NCBI RefSeq assembly: GCF_021391675.1
Contig: NZ_CP090095.1
Location: 2,857,501-2,921,500, forward strand
Origin: Neorhizobium galegae
GTDB taxonomy: Bacteria > Pseudomonadota > Alphaproteobacteria > Rhizobiales > Rhizobiaceae
Direction of reading: 5' to 3'
Length of the DNA: 64,000 bases
Of this stretch, positions 45,590 through 54,014 are shown one piece after another. The notes beneath the pieces were generated by a model that saw only the letters and a list, made by a program, of their open reading frames with translations, was not told the origin of the DNA and made no database searches. The translations under genes and the position numbers were made by a program. Within the stretch, counting starts at the first letter, position 1; each line of letters starts with the position of its first letter.

Positions 45590-46579
45590 ATGGGCAGGCT
45601 CGTCGAAGGAAGATGGCAGGACATCTGGTACGACACCACGGAAAACAAGGGTCATTTCAAGCGGGCCGAATCGCAGTTCCGCAACTGGGTGACCGCGGAC
45701 GGTTCCGCCGGTCCCTCCGGCAGGCAAGGCTTCAAGGCCGAAGCCGGGCGCTACCATCTGTATGTCTCCTATGCCTGTCCCTGGGCGCACCGCACCCTGA
45801 TCTTCCGCAAGCTGAAGAAGCTCGAGGACCTGGTCTCGGTCTCGGTCGTCGATTACCTGATGCTGGAAAACGGCTGGGAGTTCAGGAAACGCGACGGCGC
45901 CACCGGCGACGACCTGTTCGGCTCGGACTATCTCTACCAGGTCTACCTGAAGGCCGATCCCAATTATTCGGGCCGCGTCACCGTGCCGGTCCTGTGGGAC
46001 AAACTTGAAAACACCATCGTTTCGAACGAGAGTTCTGAGATCATCCGCATGTTCAACAGCGCCTTCGACGGCCTGACCGGCTCGACGACGGATTTTTATC
46101 CGCAAGCTCTGCGCGGCGAGATCGATGAACTGAACGCGCTCGTCTACGACACGGTCAACAATGGCGTCTACAAGGCCGGTTTCGCGACCGTCCAGGACGC
46201 CTATGAAGCCGCAGTCACCCGGCTGTTCGAAACGCTCGACACGCTGGAAAAGCGCCTCTCCGGCAGCCGCTACCTGTTCGGCGACACGACGACGGAGGCC
46301 GATTGGCGCCTGTTCACCACGCTCTTACGCTTCGATCCGGTCTATGTCGGCCACTTCAAGTGCAACATCCGCCGCATCGCGGACTACCCGAACCTGTCCG
46401 GCTATCTCGCTGATCTCTATCAGCAACCGGGCGTCGCCGAGACCTGCAACCTGTTCCACATCAAGCACCACTATTATGAGAGCCACAGGACCATCAACCC
46501 GACCGGCATCGTCCCCGTCGGCCCGGTGATGGATCTCGATGCGCCGCATGGTCGGGAGAACGTGAAGCGGGCGGCGTGA
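45590..46579 (+). CDS. yqjG: Glutathionyl-hydroquinone reductase (Xi-class GST, YqjG/ECM4)
   Basis: 329 residues. The thioredoxin-fold N-terminal domain carries the catalytic cysteine C63 in YACPWAHRT, diagnostic of Xi-class enzymes, which reduce glutathionyl-hydroquinones. RYLFGDTTTEADWRLFTTLLRFD in the helical domain is also typical. AAGGAG lies just before ATG 45590. The reading frame stays open for 71 codons upstream, but that stretch has no family resemblance. Confidence 0.93.
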   Translation: MGRLVEGRWQDIWYDTTENKGHFKRAESQFRNWVTADGSAGPSGRQGFKAEAGRYHLYVSYACPWAHRTLIFRKLKKLEDLVSVSVVDYLMLENGWEFRKRDGATGDDLFGSDYLYQVYLKADPNYSGRVTVPVLWDKLENTIVSNESSEIIRMFNSAFDGLTGSTTDFYPQALRGEIDELNALVYDTVNNGVYKAGFATVQDAYEAAVTRLFETLDTLEKRLSGSRYLFGDTTTEADWRLFTTLLRFDPVYVGHFKCNIRRIADYPNLSGYLADLYQQPGVAETCNLFHIKHHYYESHRTINPTGIVPVGPVMDLDAPHGRENVKRAA

Positions 46580-46591
46580 TTTGACGCATCC

Positions 46592-46761
46592 GCCCCTCAT
46601 CCGCCTGCCGGCACCTTCTCCCCGCAAGCGGGGCGAAGGACGCAAGCGACAAGCTCCCAGTCCCTTCCAAACCAAAACTTGAGGCTGGGGGAGACGGTGC
46701 GGCATCTACCCTTCTCCCCGTCAGAACGGGGAGAAGGTGCCCGGCAGGGCGGATGAGGGGC
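46592..46761. repeat. RIME-like palindromic element B
   Basis: Outer arms GCCCCTCATCCGCC (46592-46605) and its exact complement (46748-46761) enclose two smaller hairpins: CCTTCTCCCCG / CGGGGAGAAGG at 46710-46737 and a degenerate copy at 46613-46638. GCCCGGCAGGGC, shared with elements A and C, sits in the right arm. It fills the gap between two convergent genes and may also act as a terminator. Confidence 0.8.
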
Positions 46762-46786
46762 AAACTTGGATCCCTCGCTCACCTCC

Positions 46787-47275
46787 TCACCAGTAATCCG
46801 CCCTCTCCGCCTCACCCCTCAACTCCCGCAACCGCCGCAGCGTCGCTGCGGTCGTATCCTCCGGAAGCGCATCGAGCGCGAAAAAGCCGCTCTCGGCAAT
46901 CTCCCGATCCGGCGCACGCGGCGCAGTCTGCTCCACCGTCACCCGATAGAACAGCACATGGTCACGCCTGCTGGCATTGCGGTTGTAGTAGGCGTGGAAA
47001 AGCGCGATCTCCCCGCGGATCTCCAGATTACCCTCCTCGCGCAATTCCTTGCGCAGCGCGTCGAGAACCGTCTCCCCGCGCTCGACGCCACCGCCCGGCA
47101 TGTACCAGCCGGGCACATAGGTATGGCGAACGAGGAAGATGCGGCCCTCGGCATCGAAGCAGGCGGCGCGCACCCCGAGTGTCATGCCGCGCGTCATCAT
47201 GAAGGCACGGTGCAGCAGCCAGACGACGATCCGGGTCCGCAAACCGCGGATTTCCGGCACGCCTTCGCCGCTCAT
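46787..47275 (-). CDS. Nudix hydrolase
   Basis: 162 residues. The box reads GGGVERGETVLDALRKELREEGNL (61-84), matching the Nudix consensus except Lys for the first Arg of REUxEE. The substrate is not predictable. Upstream residues VVWLLHRAFMMTRGMTLGVRA resemble the many Nudix proteins annotated as ADP-ribose or mutT-like. Divergent from the phosphoesterase gene. Confidence 0.87.
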   Translation of the reverse strand: MSGEGVPEIRGLRTRIVVWLLHRAFMMTRGMTLGVRAACFDAEGRIFLVRHTYVPGWYMPGGGVERGETVLDALRKELREEGNLEIRGEIALFHAYYNRNASRRDHVLFYRVTVEQTAPRAPDREIAESGFFALDALPEDTTAATLRRLRELRGEAERADYW

Positions 47276-47340
47276 TCATAACTCCGGGAGCGTCCAGAAA
47301 ATCGATAACGATTTCCGCCCTCATGCGTTATGTGTGCGCC

Positions 47341-48294
47341 ATGTTCAAATTCGCGCATATTTCCGACATCCATCTGGGGCCGCTTCCAAAACTGACGCTT
47401 CGCGAGCTGTTCTCGAAGCGGATCACCGGGTTTGTGAACTGGCACCGCAATCGGCGCAAGCACCTTTTCGTCAATACACTCGACCTGCTCTTGAGCGATT
47501 TGAAGACGCGCGAACCGGATCAGATGGTCATCACCGGCGACCTCGTCAACCTGGCGACCAAGATCGAGACGCGGCTTGCCGGCGAGTGGCTGCGCACCAT
47601 CGGCGAGCCCTATGACACGACGGTCGTGCCCGGCAACCACGACGCCTATGTGCCGGGCGCGCACGACAAGTCGGTCAACGAATGGTACCCGTTCATCAAG
47701 AGCGACGACGATCCGGCCGAATGGCCCGAAGACGACCATATCTTCCCGACCCTGCGCCGGCGGGGTCCGCTCGCAATCATCGGCTGCTCGACCTCCAATG
47801 CCACCCTGCCCTTTTCGGCCTCGGGTTATTACGGCTCGCGGCAGGCTCGCGAAACCGTCAACCTGTTGAAGATGGCGGGAGAGGAAGGTCTCTTCCGGGT
47901 GGTGCTGATCCACCATCCGCCGATCCGGGGTGCTGCCTCCTCGCACAAGCGCATGCTCGGCATCCGGCGTTTCGCAGCCGCGATCTCCACCGGCGGCGCG
48001 GAACTGGTGCTGCACGGCCATACCCACCTCAACACGCTCTATTGGCTGCGAAGCCACAGCGGCAACGTGCCTGTGGTCGGCATCGCCTCCGCCTCCCAAG
48101 GTCCCGGCGGGCACAAGCCCCGCGCCGCCTACAATCTCTTCACGCTGTCCGGTGAAGCCGGCGCCTGGAACCTGCTCTGCGAGCGTTACAGCCTCACCGA
48201 ACGGGGCGACGGCGTAGCGCTCGACAACAGCCGGCTTCTCTACGGCCACGAGCCGGCGACCATGTCGATTCCGCAAGTGGCGAGAATGTTGTAG
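47341..48294 (+). CDS. Calcineurin-like metallophosphoesterase
   Basis: 317 residues. All five motifs of the superfamily are present: HISDIHLG (D9, H11), ITGDLVNL, GNHDAY, HHPP and HGHTHLN. The enzyme needs two metal ions; the substrate could be cAMP or another phosphodiester. ATG 47341 gives the canonical N-terminus MFKFAHISD; ATG 47323 is a possible alternative. Neither has a strong binding site. Confidence 0.88.
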   Translation: MFKFAHISDIHLGPLPKLTLRELFSKRITGFVNWHRNRRKHLFVNTLDLLLSDLKTREPDQMVITGDLVNLATKIETRLAGEWLRTIGEPYDTTVVPGNHDAYVPGAHDKSVNEWYPFIKSDDDPAEWPEDDHIFPTLRRRGPLAIIGCSTSNATLPFSASGYYGSRQARETVNLLKMAGEEGLFRVVLIHHPPIRGAASSHKRMLGIRRFAAAISTGGAELVLHGHTHLNTLYWLRSHSGNVPVVGIASASQGPGGHKPRAAYNLFTLSGEAGAWNLLCERYSLTERGDGVALDNSRLLYGHEPATMSIPQVARML

Positions 48295-48392
48295 AAACAA
48301 TGCCGTGATTGTTGCGGAATCGCCACAATCTCGTCATAACTAATAGCTCGTTCTGATTATTGCAGTAGATCATAGGTAAATCGCCCCTATCC

Positions 48393-48878
48393 ATGACCCA
48401 ACCGAGCCCATCGACCGACATCCGGCGCGATCTCGTAGCGCTCCTGCCGCGCCTGCGCCGATTTGCGCTGACGCTGACGGGAAGTGCGGCCGAGGCCGAT
48501 GATCTGGTGCGCGAAGCGGCCGGCCGGGCGATCCAGAAAAGCCATCACTGGAAGGGCGAGGGCCGGCTGGAAAGCTGGCTTTTCAGCATGATCCGCAGCA
48601 CATTCGTGGATGAAGCCAAGAAGCGCCGTCGCGCTGAGGGTAATGCCGCCGATGACGCTTCCACGGCCGGAAGTTCCCGTCCGTCGAAGAAGGACACCCT
48701 CGCTTGCCTGCCAGACGGGCTGGCGAGCGTTTTCCTGCTCGCCGATGTGGAAGGTTTCGCCTATGCGGAGGCGGCAGCCATTCTCGGCATCCAGCCGGAT
48801 CTCTTTGCCGCCCGCCTTTGCACCGCACGTCTCAGCCTGGCGGCGGCCGCCGCCGAAACGAGCGAGCGGAGAGCGTGA
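48393..48878 (+). CDS. ECF-like RNA polymerase sigma factor
   Basis: 161 residues. Region 2 is ALTLTGSAAEADDLVREAAGRAIQ followed by LESWLFSMIRSTFVDEAKKRRR, and region 4 is LPDGLASVFLLADVEGFAYAEAAAILGI. It is followed three bases later by an anti-sigma-like gene, the usual arrangement. The promoter it recognises is unknown. A possible self-promoter was not identified with confidence. Confidence 0.85.
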   Translation: MTQPSPSTDIRRDLVALLPRLRRFALTLTGSAAEADDLVREAAGRAIQKSHHWKGEGRLESWLFSMIRSTFVDEAKKRRRAEGNAADDASTAGSSRPSKKDTLACLPDGLASVFLLADVEGFAYAEAAAILGIQPDLFAARLCTARLSLAAAAAETSERRA

Positions 48879-48880
48879 GG

Positions 48881-49726
48881 ATGAACATCCCCCAACCCTC
48901 GCCGCTCGAACTGCGGCTTTCCGCCTATATCGATGGCCGGACCAGCGACGATGACAGGCATGACGTCGAGGAATTTCTGGTCAACGACCCGCAGGCCCGG
49001 TCCCTGCACGACGCGCTGAAGCGCGGCGCCGATCTCGGCCGGCGCGCGTTTGACGAGATGCTGAAGGAGCCGGTGCCGCTCGATCTGGTACGCACCATCA
49101 AGAATGCGCCGCTGCCGCGCCGGGCCGTACGCCTGCCGCATGGGCCGCGCCCGACGCTTTCCTTCAAGCCGTCCGGCCTACAGGCAGTGGCTGCCTGCGC
49201 CCTGTTTTTCGTGCTCGGCGGCGGCATCGGCTATATGATCGGCGGCAACCCGGCCGTGCCGCAGTTTTCGATGATTTCCATGCCCGGCGGCAGCAGCCGC
49301 GACTGGCTGGACGATATCATTGCCCATTACCGGCTCTATGCACGCCAGACCAATCATCTTGCTGAAATCCCGGCCGACAGGCCTGCCGATATCCTCGAAT
49401 GGCTGACCACCAATACCGGCGTCGGTTTTCGGATCCCCGATCTCAGCGCCAGCGGTCTGACCTTCCAGGGCGCCCGCCTGTTTGCTGCTGGCGGCGGGCC
49501 GGTCGGGCAGCTTCTCTACCGCCGGACCGACGGTGAAGGAGACGGCGACGTGATCGCCATTTCCTTCACCAAGACCCGGCCCGAGGGCAACCGCTCGATC
49601 GAGGAAATCCGCAACGACACCGGCCTCGTCTCCTGGGTCACGCCGCTCGCCACCTACATGGTCGTCGGCCCCTCGTCTGCGGCGGATCTGGATGATATCG
49701 CAGCCAAGGCGGCGGGGCTGATTTAG
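48881..49726 (+). CDS. Transmembrane anti-sigma factor
   Basis: 281 residues. The N-terminal part (SPLELRLSAYIDGRTSDDDRHDVEEFLVNDPQARSLHDAL) matches the cytoplasmic anti-sigma domain, one membrane segment lies at about 104-125 (VAACALFFVLGGGIGYMIGG), and the rest is periplasmic. It should hold the sigma factor until an envelope signal releases it. The start is ATG 48881, GAGG just upstream, two bases after the sigma stop. Confidence 0.84.
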   Translation: MNIPQPSPLELRLSAYIDGRTSDDDRHDVEEFLVNDPQARSLHDALKRGADLGRRAFDEMLKEPVPLDLVRTIKNAPLPRRAVRLPHGPRPTLSFKPSGLQAVAACALFFVLGGGIGYMIGGNPAVPQFSMISMPGGSSRDWLDDIIAHYRLYARQTNHLAEIPADRPADILEWLTTNTGVGFRIPDLSASGLTFQGARLFAAGGGPVGQLLYRRTDGEGDGDVIAISFTKTRPEGNRSIEEIRNDTGLVSWVTPLATYMVVGPSSAADLDDIAAKAAGLI

Positions 49727-49742
49727 GGTCGAAGCGCCGCAG

Positions 49743-49756
49743 TTGACCTAGCTCAA
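49743..49756 (+). promoter_or_regulatory. FNR/FixK/FnrN-like box before the 32-residue membrane protein gene
   Basis: TTGACCTAGCTCAA has the TTGA-N6-TCAA half sites of FNR-family regulators, although position 10 is C rather than A or G. A CATAACT sequence lies about 25 bases downstream (49778-49784). A start near 49791 would place the box at about -41, the class II activator position. Confidence 0.5.
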
Positions 49757-49809
49757 ACACCCGATCTATGGGCCCGGCATAACTTCCATTCAAACCATTG
49801 GAGGTCATC

Positions 49810-49908
49810 ATGCCAACCGAAACCATCGTCGTCGTCAGCTTCATCGTAGGTGCATTTGTCGTCTTTGCGGCTGCCCTTGCCTTCGCCAGCGCGACGTCGA
49901 GCAAGTAA
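49810..49908 (+). CDS. 32-residue single-span membrane protein
   Basis: The product starts MPTETIVVVSFIVGAFVVFA and is hydrophobic from about residue 6 to 28, then ends SATSSK. GGAGG lies 6 bases before ATG 49810, an excellent site. It is followed by a perfect bidirectional terminator, so it is a complete small transcription unit. Many respiratory complexes have tiny single-span subunits, and the FNR-like box before it would fit that, but the partner is unknown. Confidence 0.75.
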   Translation: MPTETIVVVSFIVGAFVVFAAALAFASATSSK

Positions 49909-49928
49909 AACTGCCCACCCTATGAACC

Positions 49929-49960
49929 AAGAAGCCGCCCGAAGATTCGGGCGGCTTCTT
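49929..49960. terminator. Bidirectional terminator between the 32-residue protein gene and leuA
   Basis: A perfect stem AAGAAGCCGCCCG / CGGGCGGCTTCTT with loop AAGATT is followed by T residues on the plus strand and by T-rich sequence on the minus strand beyond AAGAA. Confidence 0.9.
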
Positions 49961-49991
49961 TCCTATCGCTATGCGGTAAAAGGCTCTCCGC

Positions 49992-51701
49992 TCACCCCTT
50001 CGCCGCCAACACCCGGTTCGCCGCCGAGACGATCGCCTCCAGCGAGGCCGCGACGATGTTCTTGTTGATGCCCGCGCCGAACAGTTTTCCGTTCGGGTGC
50101 TCCATCTCCACATAGGCGATGGCGGACGCGTTGGAGCCGTGCTGCAGCGAATGTTCGGAATAGTCGGCGACCGACAGCTCGATGCCGAGATAGGTCGAGA
50201 GCGCGTTGATGAAGCCGTCGATCGGCCCCGTACCCTTGCCTTCGATCCGCTTCACCTCGCCGCCGTCGATGATCTCCGCTGCGACGACGCGAACGCCCTT
50301 GTGATCGACCCCGGCCGGAAAGGTGTGGTGATCGACGAATTTCAGCCGTCCGCCGGGCTGTTCCACGTAGCGCTCGATGAAGCTCTCATAGATGCGCTTG
50401 GCGGGAAGCTCCACGCCCTCTTCGTCGGTGATCCGCTGGATTTCCTCGCGGAACTCGACCTGCAGGTTGCGCGGCAGGTTCAAGCCGTAGTCCTCCGCCA
50501 GGATATAGGCGATGCCGCCCTTGCCCGACTGCGAATTGATGCGGATGATCGCCTCGTAGGAACGGCCGACATCACGCGGATCGATCGGCAGATAAGGCAC
50601 TTCCCAGACCGGATGGTTGGCGACCTTAATCGCCTTCATGCCCTTGTTGATGGCATCCTGGTGCGAGCCGGAAAAGGCCGTATAGACCAGTTCGCCGACA
50701 TAAGGATGGCGCTCGGGAATGACCATCTGGTTGGAATATTCGTAGACCGCCTTGATCCGCTCGATATCGGAGCAGTCGAGCTCCGGATCGATCCCTTGCG
50801 TGTACATGTTCAAGGCCAGCGTCACCACATCGACATTGCCGGTGCGCTCGCCATTGCCGAACAGCGTGCCTTCGACACGGTCCGCGCCGGCCATCAGGCC
50901 GAGTTCGGTGGCGGCGATGCCGGTGCCGCGGTCGTTATGGGGATGCAGCGAGATGATGATGTTTTCGCGGTTGTCGAGATTGCGGCACATCCATTCGATC
51001 TGGTCGGCATAGATGTTGGGGGTCGCCATTTCCACCGTCGAAGGCAGATTGAGGATCAGCTTGTCCTCGGCAGTCGGCCTGATCACCTCGGTGACCGCAT
51101 TGCAGATTTCCAGCGCCACTTCCAGCTCGGTTCCGGTAAAGCTTTCCGGCGAATACTGGAAACGGAAACCGCCGCCGGCCTTGGCCGCCATGTCGGTGAT
51201 CATCTTCGCCGCATCGACGGCGATCTGCTTGATGCCGGCGACGTCCTTGGCAAACACCACGCGGCGCTGCAGTTCGGAAGTCGAATTGTAGAAATGGATG
51301 ATCGGCTTGTGGGCGCCTTCCAGCGATTCGAACGTGCGGGTGATCAGCTCCGGCCGGCACTGGACCAGAACCTGCATGGAAACGTCTTCCGGCACGCCGC
51401 CCTCTTCCACGCACCAGCGGGCGAAGTCGAAATCGGTCTGCGAGGCCGACGGGAAACCGATCTCGATTTCCTTGAAGCCCATGTCGAGCAGCATGCGGAA
51501 CATGCGGGCCTTGCGGTCATGGCCCATCGGGTTGACCAGCGACTGATTGCCGTCGCGCAGGTCCACCGAACACCAGATCGGCGCCTTGTCGATGACCTTC
51601 GAAGGCCAGGTGCGGTCGGGAATGTTGATGATCGGGTAAGCGCGGTATTTCACCGCCGCATCGGGCATGCCGTTCTTGATGGAATGGGTCTTGGCGTCCA
51701 T
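49992..51701 (-). CDS. leuA: 2-isopropylmalate synthase (long, type 2 LeuA)
   Basis: 569 residues, the longer LeuA type. It condenses acetyl-CoA with 2-oxoisovalerate, the first committed step of leucine synthesis. The metal-binding DLRDGNQSL (47-55), the HPHNDRGTGIA metal site and the C-terminal LeuA regulatory domain (about 440-569), which senses leucine, are visible. ATG 51701 has AGAAGAG upstream; the in-frame GTG at 51725 is a weak alternative. A Leu-rich leader ORF precedes it (51857-51982). Confidence 0.96.
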   Translation of the reverse strand: MDAKTHSIKNGMPDAAVKYRAYPIINIPDRTWPSKVIDKAPIWCSVDLRDGNQSLVNPMGHDRKARMFRMLLDMGFKEIEIGFPSASQTDFDFARWCVEEGGVPEDVSMQVLVQCRPELITRTFESLEGAHKPIIHFYNSTSELQRRVVFAKDVAGIKQIAVDAAKMITDMAAKAGGGFRFQYSPESFTGTELEVALEICNAVTEVIRPTAEDKLILNLPSTVEMATPNIYADQIEWMCRNLDNRENIIISLHPHNDRGTGIAATELGLMAGADRVEGTLFGNGERTGNVDVVTLALNMYTQGIDPELDCSDIERIKAVYEYSNQMVIPERHPYVGELVYTAFSGSHQDAINKGMKAIKVANHPVWEVPYLPIDPRDVGRSYEAIIRINSQSGKGGIAYILAEDYGLNLPRNLQVEFREEIQRITDEEGVELPAKRIYESFIERYVEQPGGRLKFVDHHTFPAGVDHKGVRVVAAEIIDGGEVKRIEGKGTGPIDGFINALSTYLGIELSVADYSEHSLQHGSNASAIAYVEMEHPNGKLFGAGINKNIVAASLEAIVSAANRVLAAKG

Positions 51702-51856
51702 TGTCGTCGTCTCTTCTCGCTTCACGCGTCGCTCGGCATCCGTCTGTTGGATAGGCCGTCGGCAATGCGGACCTTTAGCGGTCTTTTGTGGCTCGGTCTT
51801 GAATGTTCGTGAGAGGAGCTCTTATGCCGGGCGGGCTTTCGGCCGCCGGGCGCTCC

Positions 51857-51982
51857 TCAACGGACCCGGCAACCGCGCGTAAGGTCGAGGCTAAGAAGCG
51901 AGGAAAGCGCAAATACCATCGTCCCGGCCGCGGAGCGGCGGGTAGACGAACGGTCGGACATGATTGCGCCTGTCATGGTCAT
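51857..51982 (-). promoter_or_regulatory. Candidate leuA leader ORF / attenuator
   Basis: The 41-codon frame ends in MVFALSSLLSLDLTRGCRVR, with five Leu in twelve codons (CTT, CTT CTT, CTC, CTT). An internal ATG at 51919 would give only this 20-residue tail. The stop is followed by alternative GC-rich pairings: GCCGGG with CCCGGC, or GGCGG with CCGCC, and outer arms GAGGAGC and GCTCCTC. Ribosome stalling at scarce leucine could change which forms. No T run follows, so termination may be Rho-linked or control may be translational. The rest of the 326-base gap shows nothing else. Confidence 0.5.
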
Positions 51983-52027
51983 GGGCGAAGTGTATAACCG
52001 CAGAGTAGGAGAGAGGCAAGTGGGCTT

Positions 52028-52264
52028 TCACTTGCCCCGGCGGCTTGCTTCCAACCGCTCGGCGATCCAGAGTTTCACCAGCGACTGCCGCGTAACACCA
52101 AGGCGTTGCGCCTCCTGATCCAGTCCGTTCACGACCCAGGTCGGAAAATCGATATTGACGCGCTTGGGTTCGAGATTGGGGCGATACCCTTTGGAGACAT
52201 CGAAATATTCAAGGACGTCTTCCTCGCCCTTGTCAATGATCTCGTCGAGCTTACCGGCTTTCAT
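52028..52264 (-). CDS. brnA: BrnA-family antitoxin
   Basis: 78 residues. The C-terminal ribbon-helix-helix KRVNIDFPTWVVNGLDQEAQRLGVTRQSLVKLWIAERL is the BrnA type, which binds DNA and neutralises BrnT. It follows brnT with a 14-base overlap (52251-52264), the usual toxin-first order. Confidence 0.87.
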   Translation of the reverse strand: MKAGKLDEIIDKGEEDVLEYFDVSKGYRPNLEPKRVNIDFPTWVVNGLDQEAQRLGVTRQSLVKLWIAERLEASRRGK

Positions 52265-52514
52265 AAACCTCTACCTCAAGTTTGCGCGACCGGCGGACGG
52301 AGATAATTCTGATTCTCTCTCCACGGTAGACGCAGATAGCGGACCAAAGCTTCTCGTCCATTTCTCCGATCACCATCAAACGCGGCTCCCGATCATCTTT
52401 GGCCGGCATGATGAACAGTTTTTCGTCCGCCCATAGCGCCTGCGCCTCCACTAAATCGATTCCGTGCTTGTCCTTGTTGGCAGCGCTCTTGTCAGGATCG
52501 AATTCGAACAACAT
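52251..52514 (-). CDS. brnT: BrnT-family toxin
   Basis: 87 residues. FEFDPDKSAANKDKHGIDLVEAQALW and the C-terminal RIISVRRSRKLEVEVYES are the BrnT pattern; the fold is RelE-like and known BrnT proteins are RNases. ATG 52514 is preceded on the minus strand by TATAAT, a likely promoter overlapping a small A/T palindrome that could be the BrnA operator. Confidence 0.87.
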   Translation of the reverse strand: MLFEFDPDKSAANKDKHGIDLVEAQALWADEKLFIMPAKDDREPRLMVIGEMDEKLWSAICVYRGERIRIISVRRSRKLEVEVYESR

Positions 52515-52552
52515 GACCAATATAGTATAGAAATTATACCAGTTCCAGCAAT

Positions 52553-53731
52553 TCAAGCACGCCGGACGGCCCGCTGCAATCCCATCATCACACCACCCGC
52601 GACAAGCCCCCAGAAGGCGCCGGATATACCTGCGAACGAAAGACCCGACGCCGTCACGAGGAACGTGATCGCGGCGGCTTCGCGCGTTTCCGGGTCGCGA
52701 TAGGCCGCAAAGGCCGCGTTGGCAAAGGCGCCGATCAGTCCGAGGCCTGCGACCGCCTGCAGCAGGATCGGCGGCGCCAGCGACACGAAGGCGATAATGC
52801 CGCCGGCGATCAGGCCGAACACGATGTAACCGAAGCCGGCGACGATCGCCGCCCAGTAGCGTTTGGCGGGATCGGGGTGGGCATCCTCGCTGGCGCACAT
52901 TGCCGCCGTGATCGCCGCCATGTTGACCGGCACGCCGCCGACGAGCCCGCCGAGTATCGAGAAGATACCGGTGCCGGCAAACATCACGCCCGGGGGCGGT
53001 TCGTAGTGGTGCACCTTCAGGATCGCGATGCCGGGAATGTTCTGCGAGGCCATGGTGACGATGAACAGCGGCAGCGCCACCGAGATCGCCCCGTGCAGAG
53101 TGAAGACCGGCGTGACGAAGGTGAGGCTCGGATGGATCGCCGCGCCGATCTGCGCCATCGCGTCCGGTGCAAGGTCGACGCCGAAGACCAGCACCAGGAT
53201 CAGCGCGCCGAGTGAGGCCGGCACCGCCCAGAGACGCCATCTCGAAACCACGACCATCCAGGTCAGCACGATCGGCAGGCCGAGCGCCGCATTGAAGGCG
53301 ACGGCTTTCACCGGCGCGAGGCAGAGGCCCAGGAGAATGCCGGCCAGCATGGCATTGGCGAGCGGCGCCGGGATCAGCCGGATCGCCCGGCTGAGCGGCC
53401 GGAACAGGCCGGAGAGAATGATCAGTACGCCGCAGACCACGAAGGCGCCGACCACGGCCGGAAACCCGCCCTCGATCATGCTGATGCCGGATAGAAGCGC
53501 TGCCCCCGGCGTCGACCAGGCGATGCTGATCGGCATCCGGTACCAGCTCGAGAACACGATCGCCAGCAAGCCCATCGAGATCGATTGCGCCAGGAGCGCC
53601 GAGGCGATTTCCGGTGCGGTCGCACCCATCGCCTGCAGCCCCTGCATGATGACCGCAAACGAGCTGATGAACCCGACAAAGGCTGTGAGCAGCCCCATCA
53701 TTAGGGCCGAAACGGAAAAATCCTTGAACAT
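52553..53731 (-). CDS. benE: BenE-family benzoate/H+ symporter
   Basis: 392 residues with about 11-12 predicted helices. The family signatures WYRMPISIAWSTPGAALL and HHYEPPPGVMFAGTGIFSILGGLVGGVPVNMAAITAAMC are present. It would import benzoate or a similar aromatic acid. No benzoate-degradation genes lie nearby. Divergent from the diguanylate cyclase gene. Confidence 0.9.
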   Translation of the reverse strand: MFKDFSVSALMMGLLTAFVGFISSFAVIMQGLQAMGATAPEIASALLAQSISMGLLAIVFSSWYRMPISIAWSTPGAALLSGISMIEGGFPAVVGAFVVCGVLIILSGLFRPLSRAIRLIPAPLANAMLAGILLGLCLAPVKAVAFNAALGLPIVLTWMVVVSRWRLWAVPASLGALILVLVFGVDLAPDAMAQIGAAIHPSLTFVTPVFTLHGAISVALPLFIVTMASQNIPGIAILKVHHYEPPPGVMFAGTGIFSILGGLVGGVPVNMAAITAAMCASEDAHPDPAKRYWAAIVAGFGYIVFGLIAGGIIAFVSLAPPILLQAVAGLGLIGAFANAAFAAYRDPETREAAAITFLVTASGLSFAGISGAFWGLVAGGVMMGLQRAVRRA

Positions 53732-54014
53732 GCGGGCGGGGACTCATGAATTTGAAAGTCCGCAATCGAACATAGGCCCGCCGGCAAAGGCAAGGCGCGT
53801 TTGCCGCAAAAGGTACGGCCGAGTGGGAAAGCCATGGCTGCGGCCGGCCATTTGCCTTTGCCTGCTGCCGGCCCCGCCTTTGTTCGTGCCTGCGAATATT
53901 CGCATCTGTTGATAATTTGGAAGGAGTTTGGCGGTAGTCTCTGGACAGTGCGCCCGTTGCTTCCGGTCGGTCCGGCCATGCAGTCCGGATTGCATCAACG
54001 CCCCGGGAAACGCA

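Noticed and set aside
48301..48340. EcfG-type promoter (GGAAC...CGTT) before the sigma factor gene
   Set aside because: GGAAT is followed by a GTCAT only 12 bases later, not the required 16-17, so the match is not credible.
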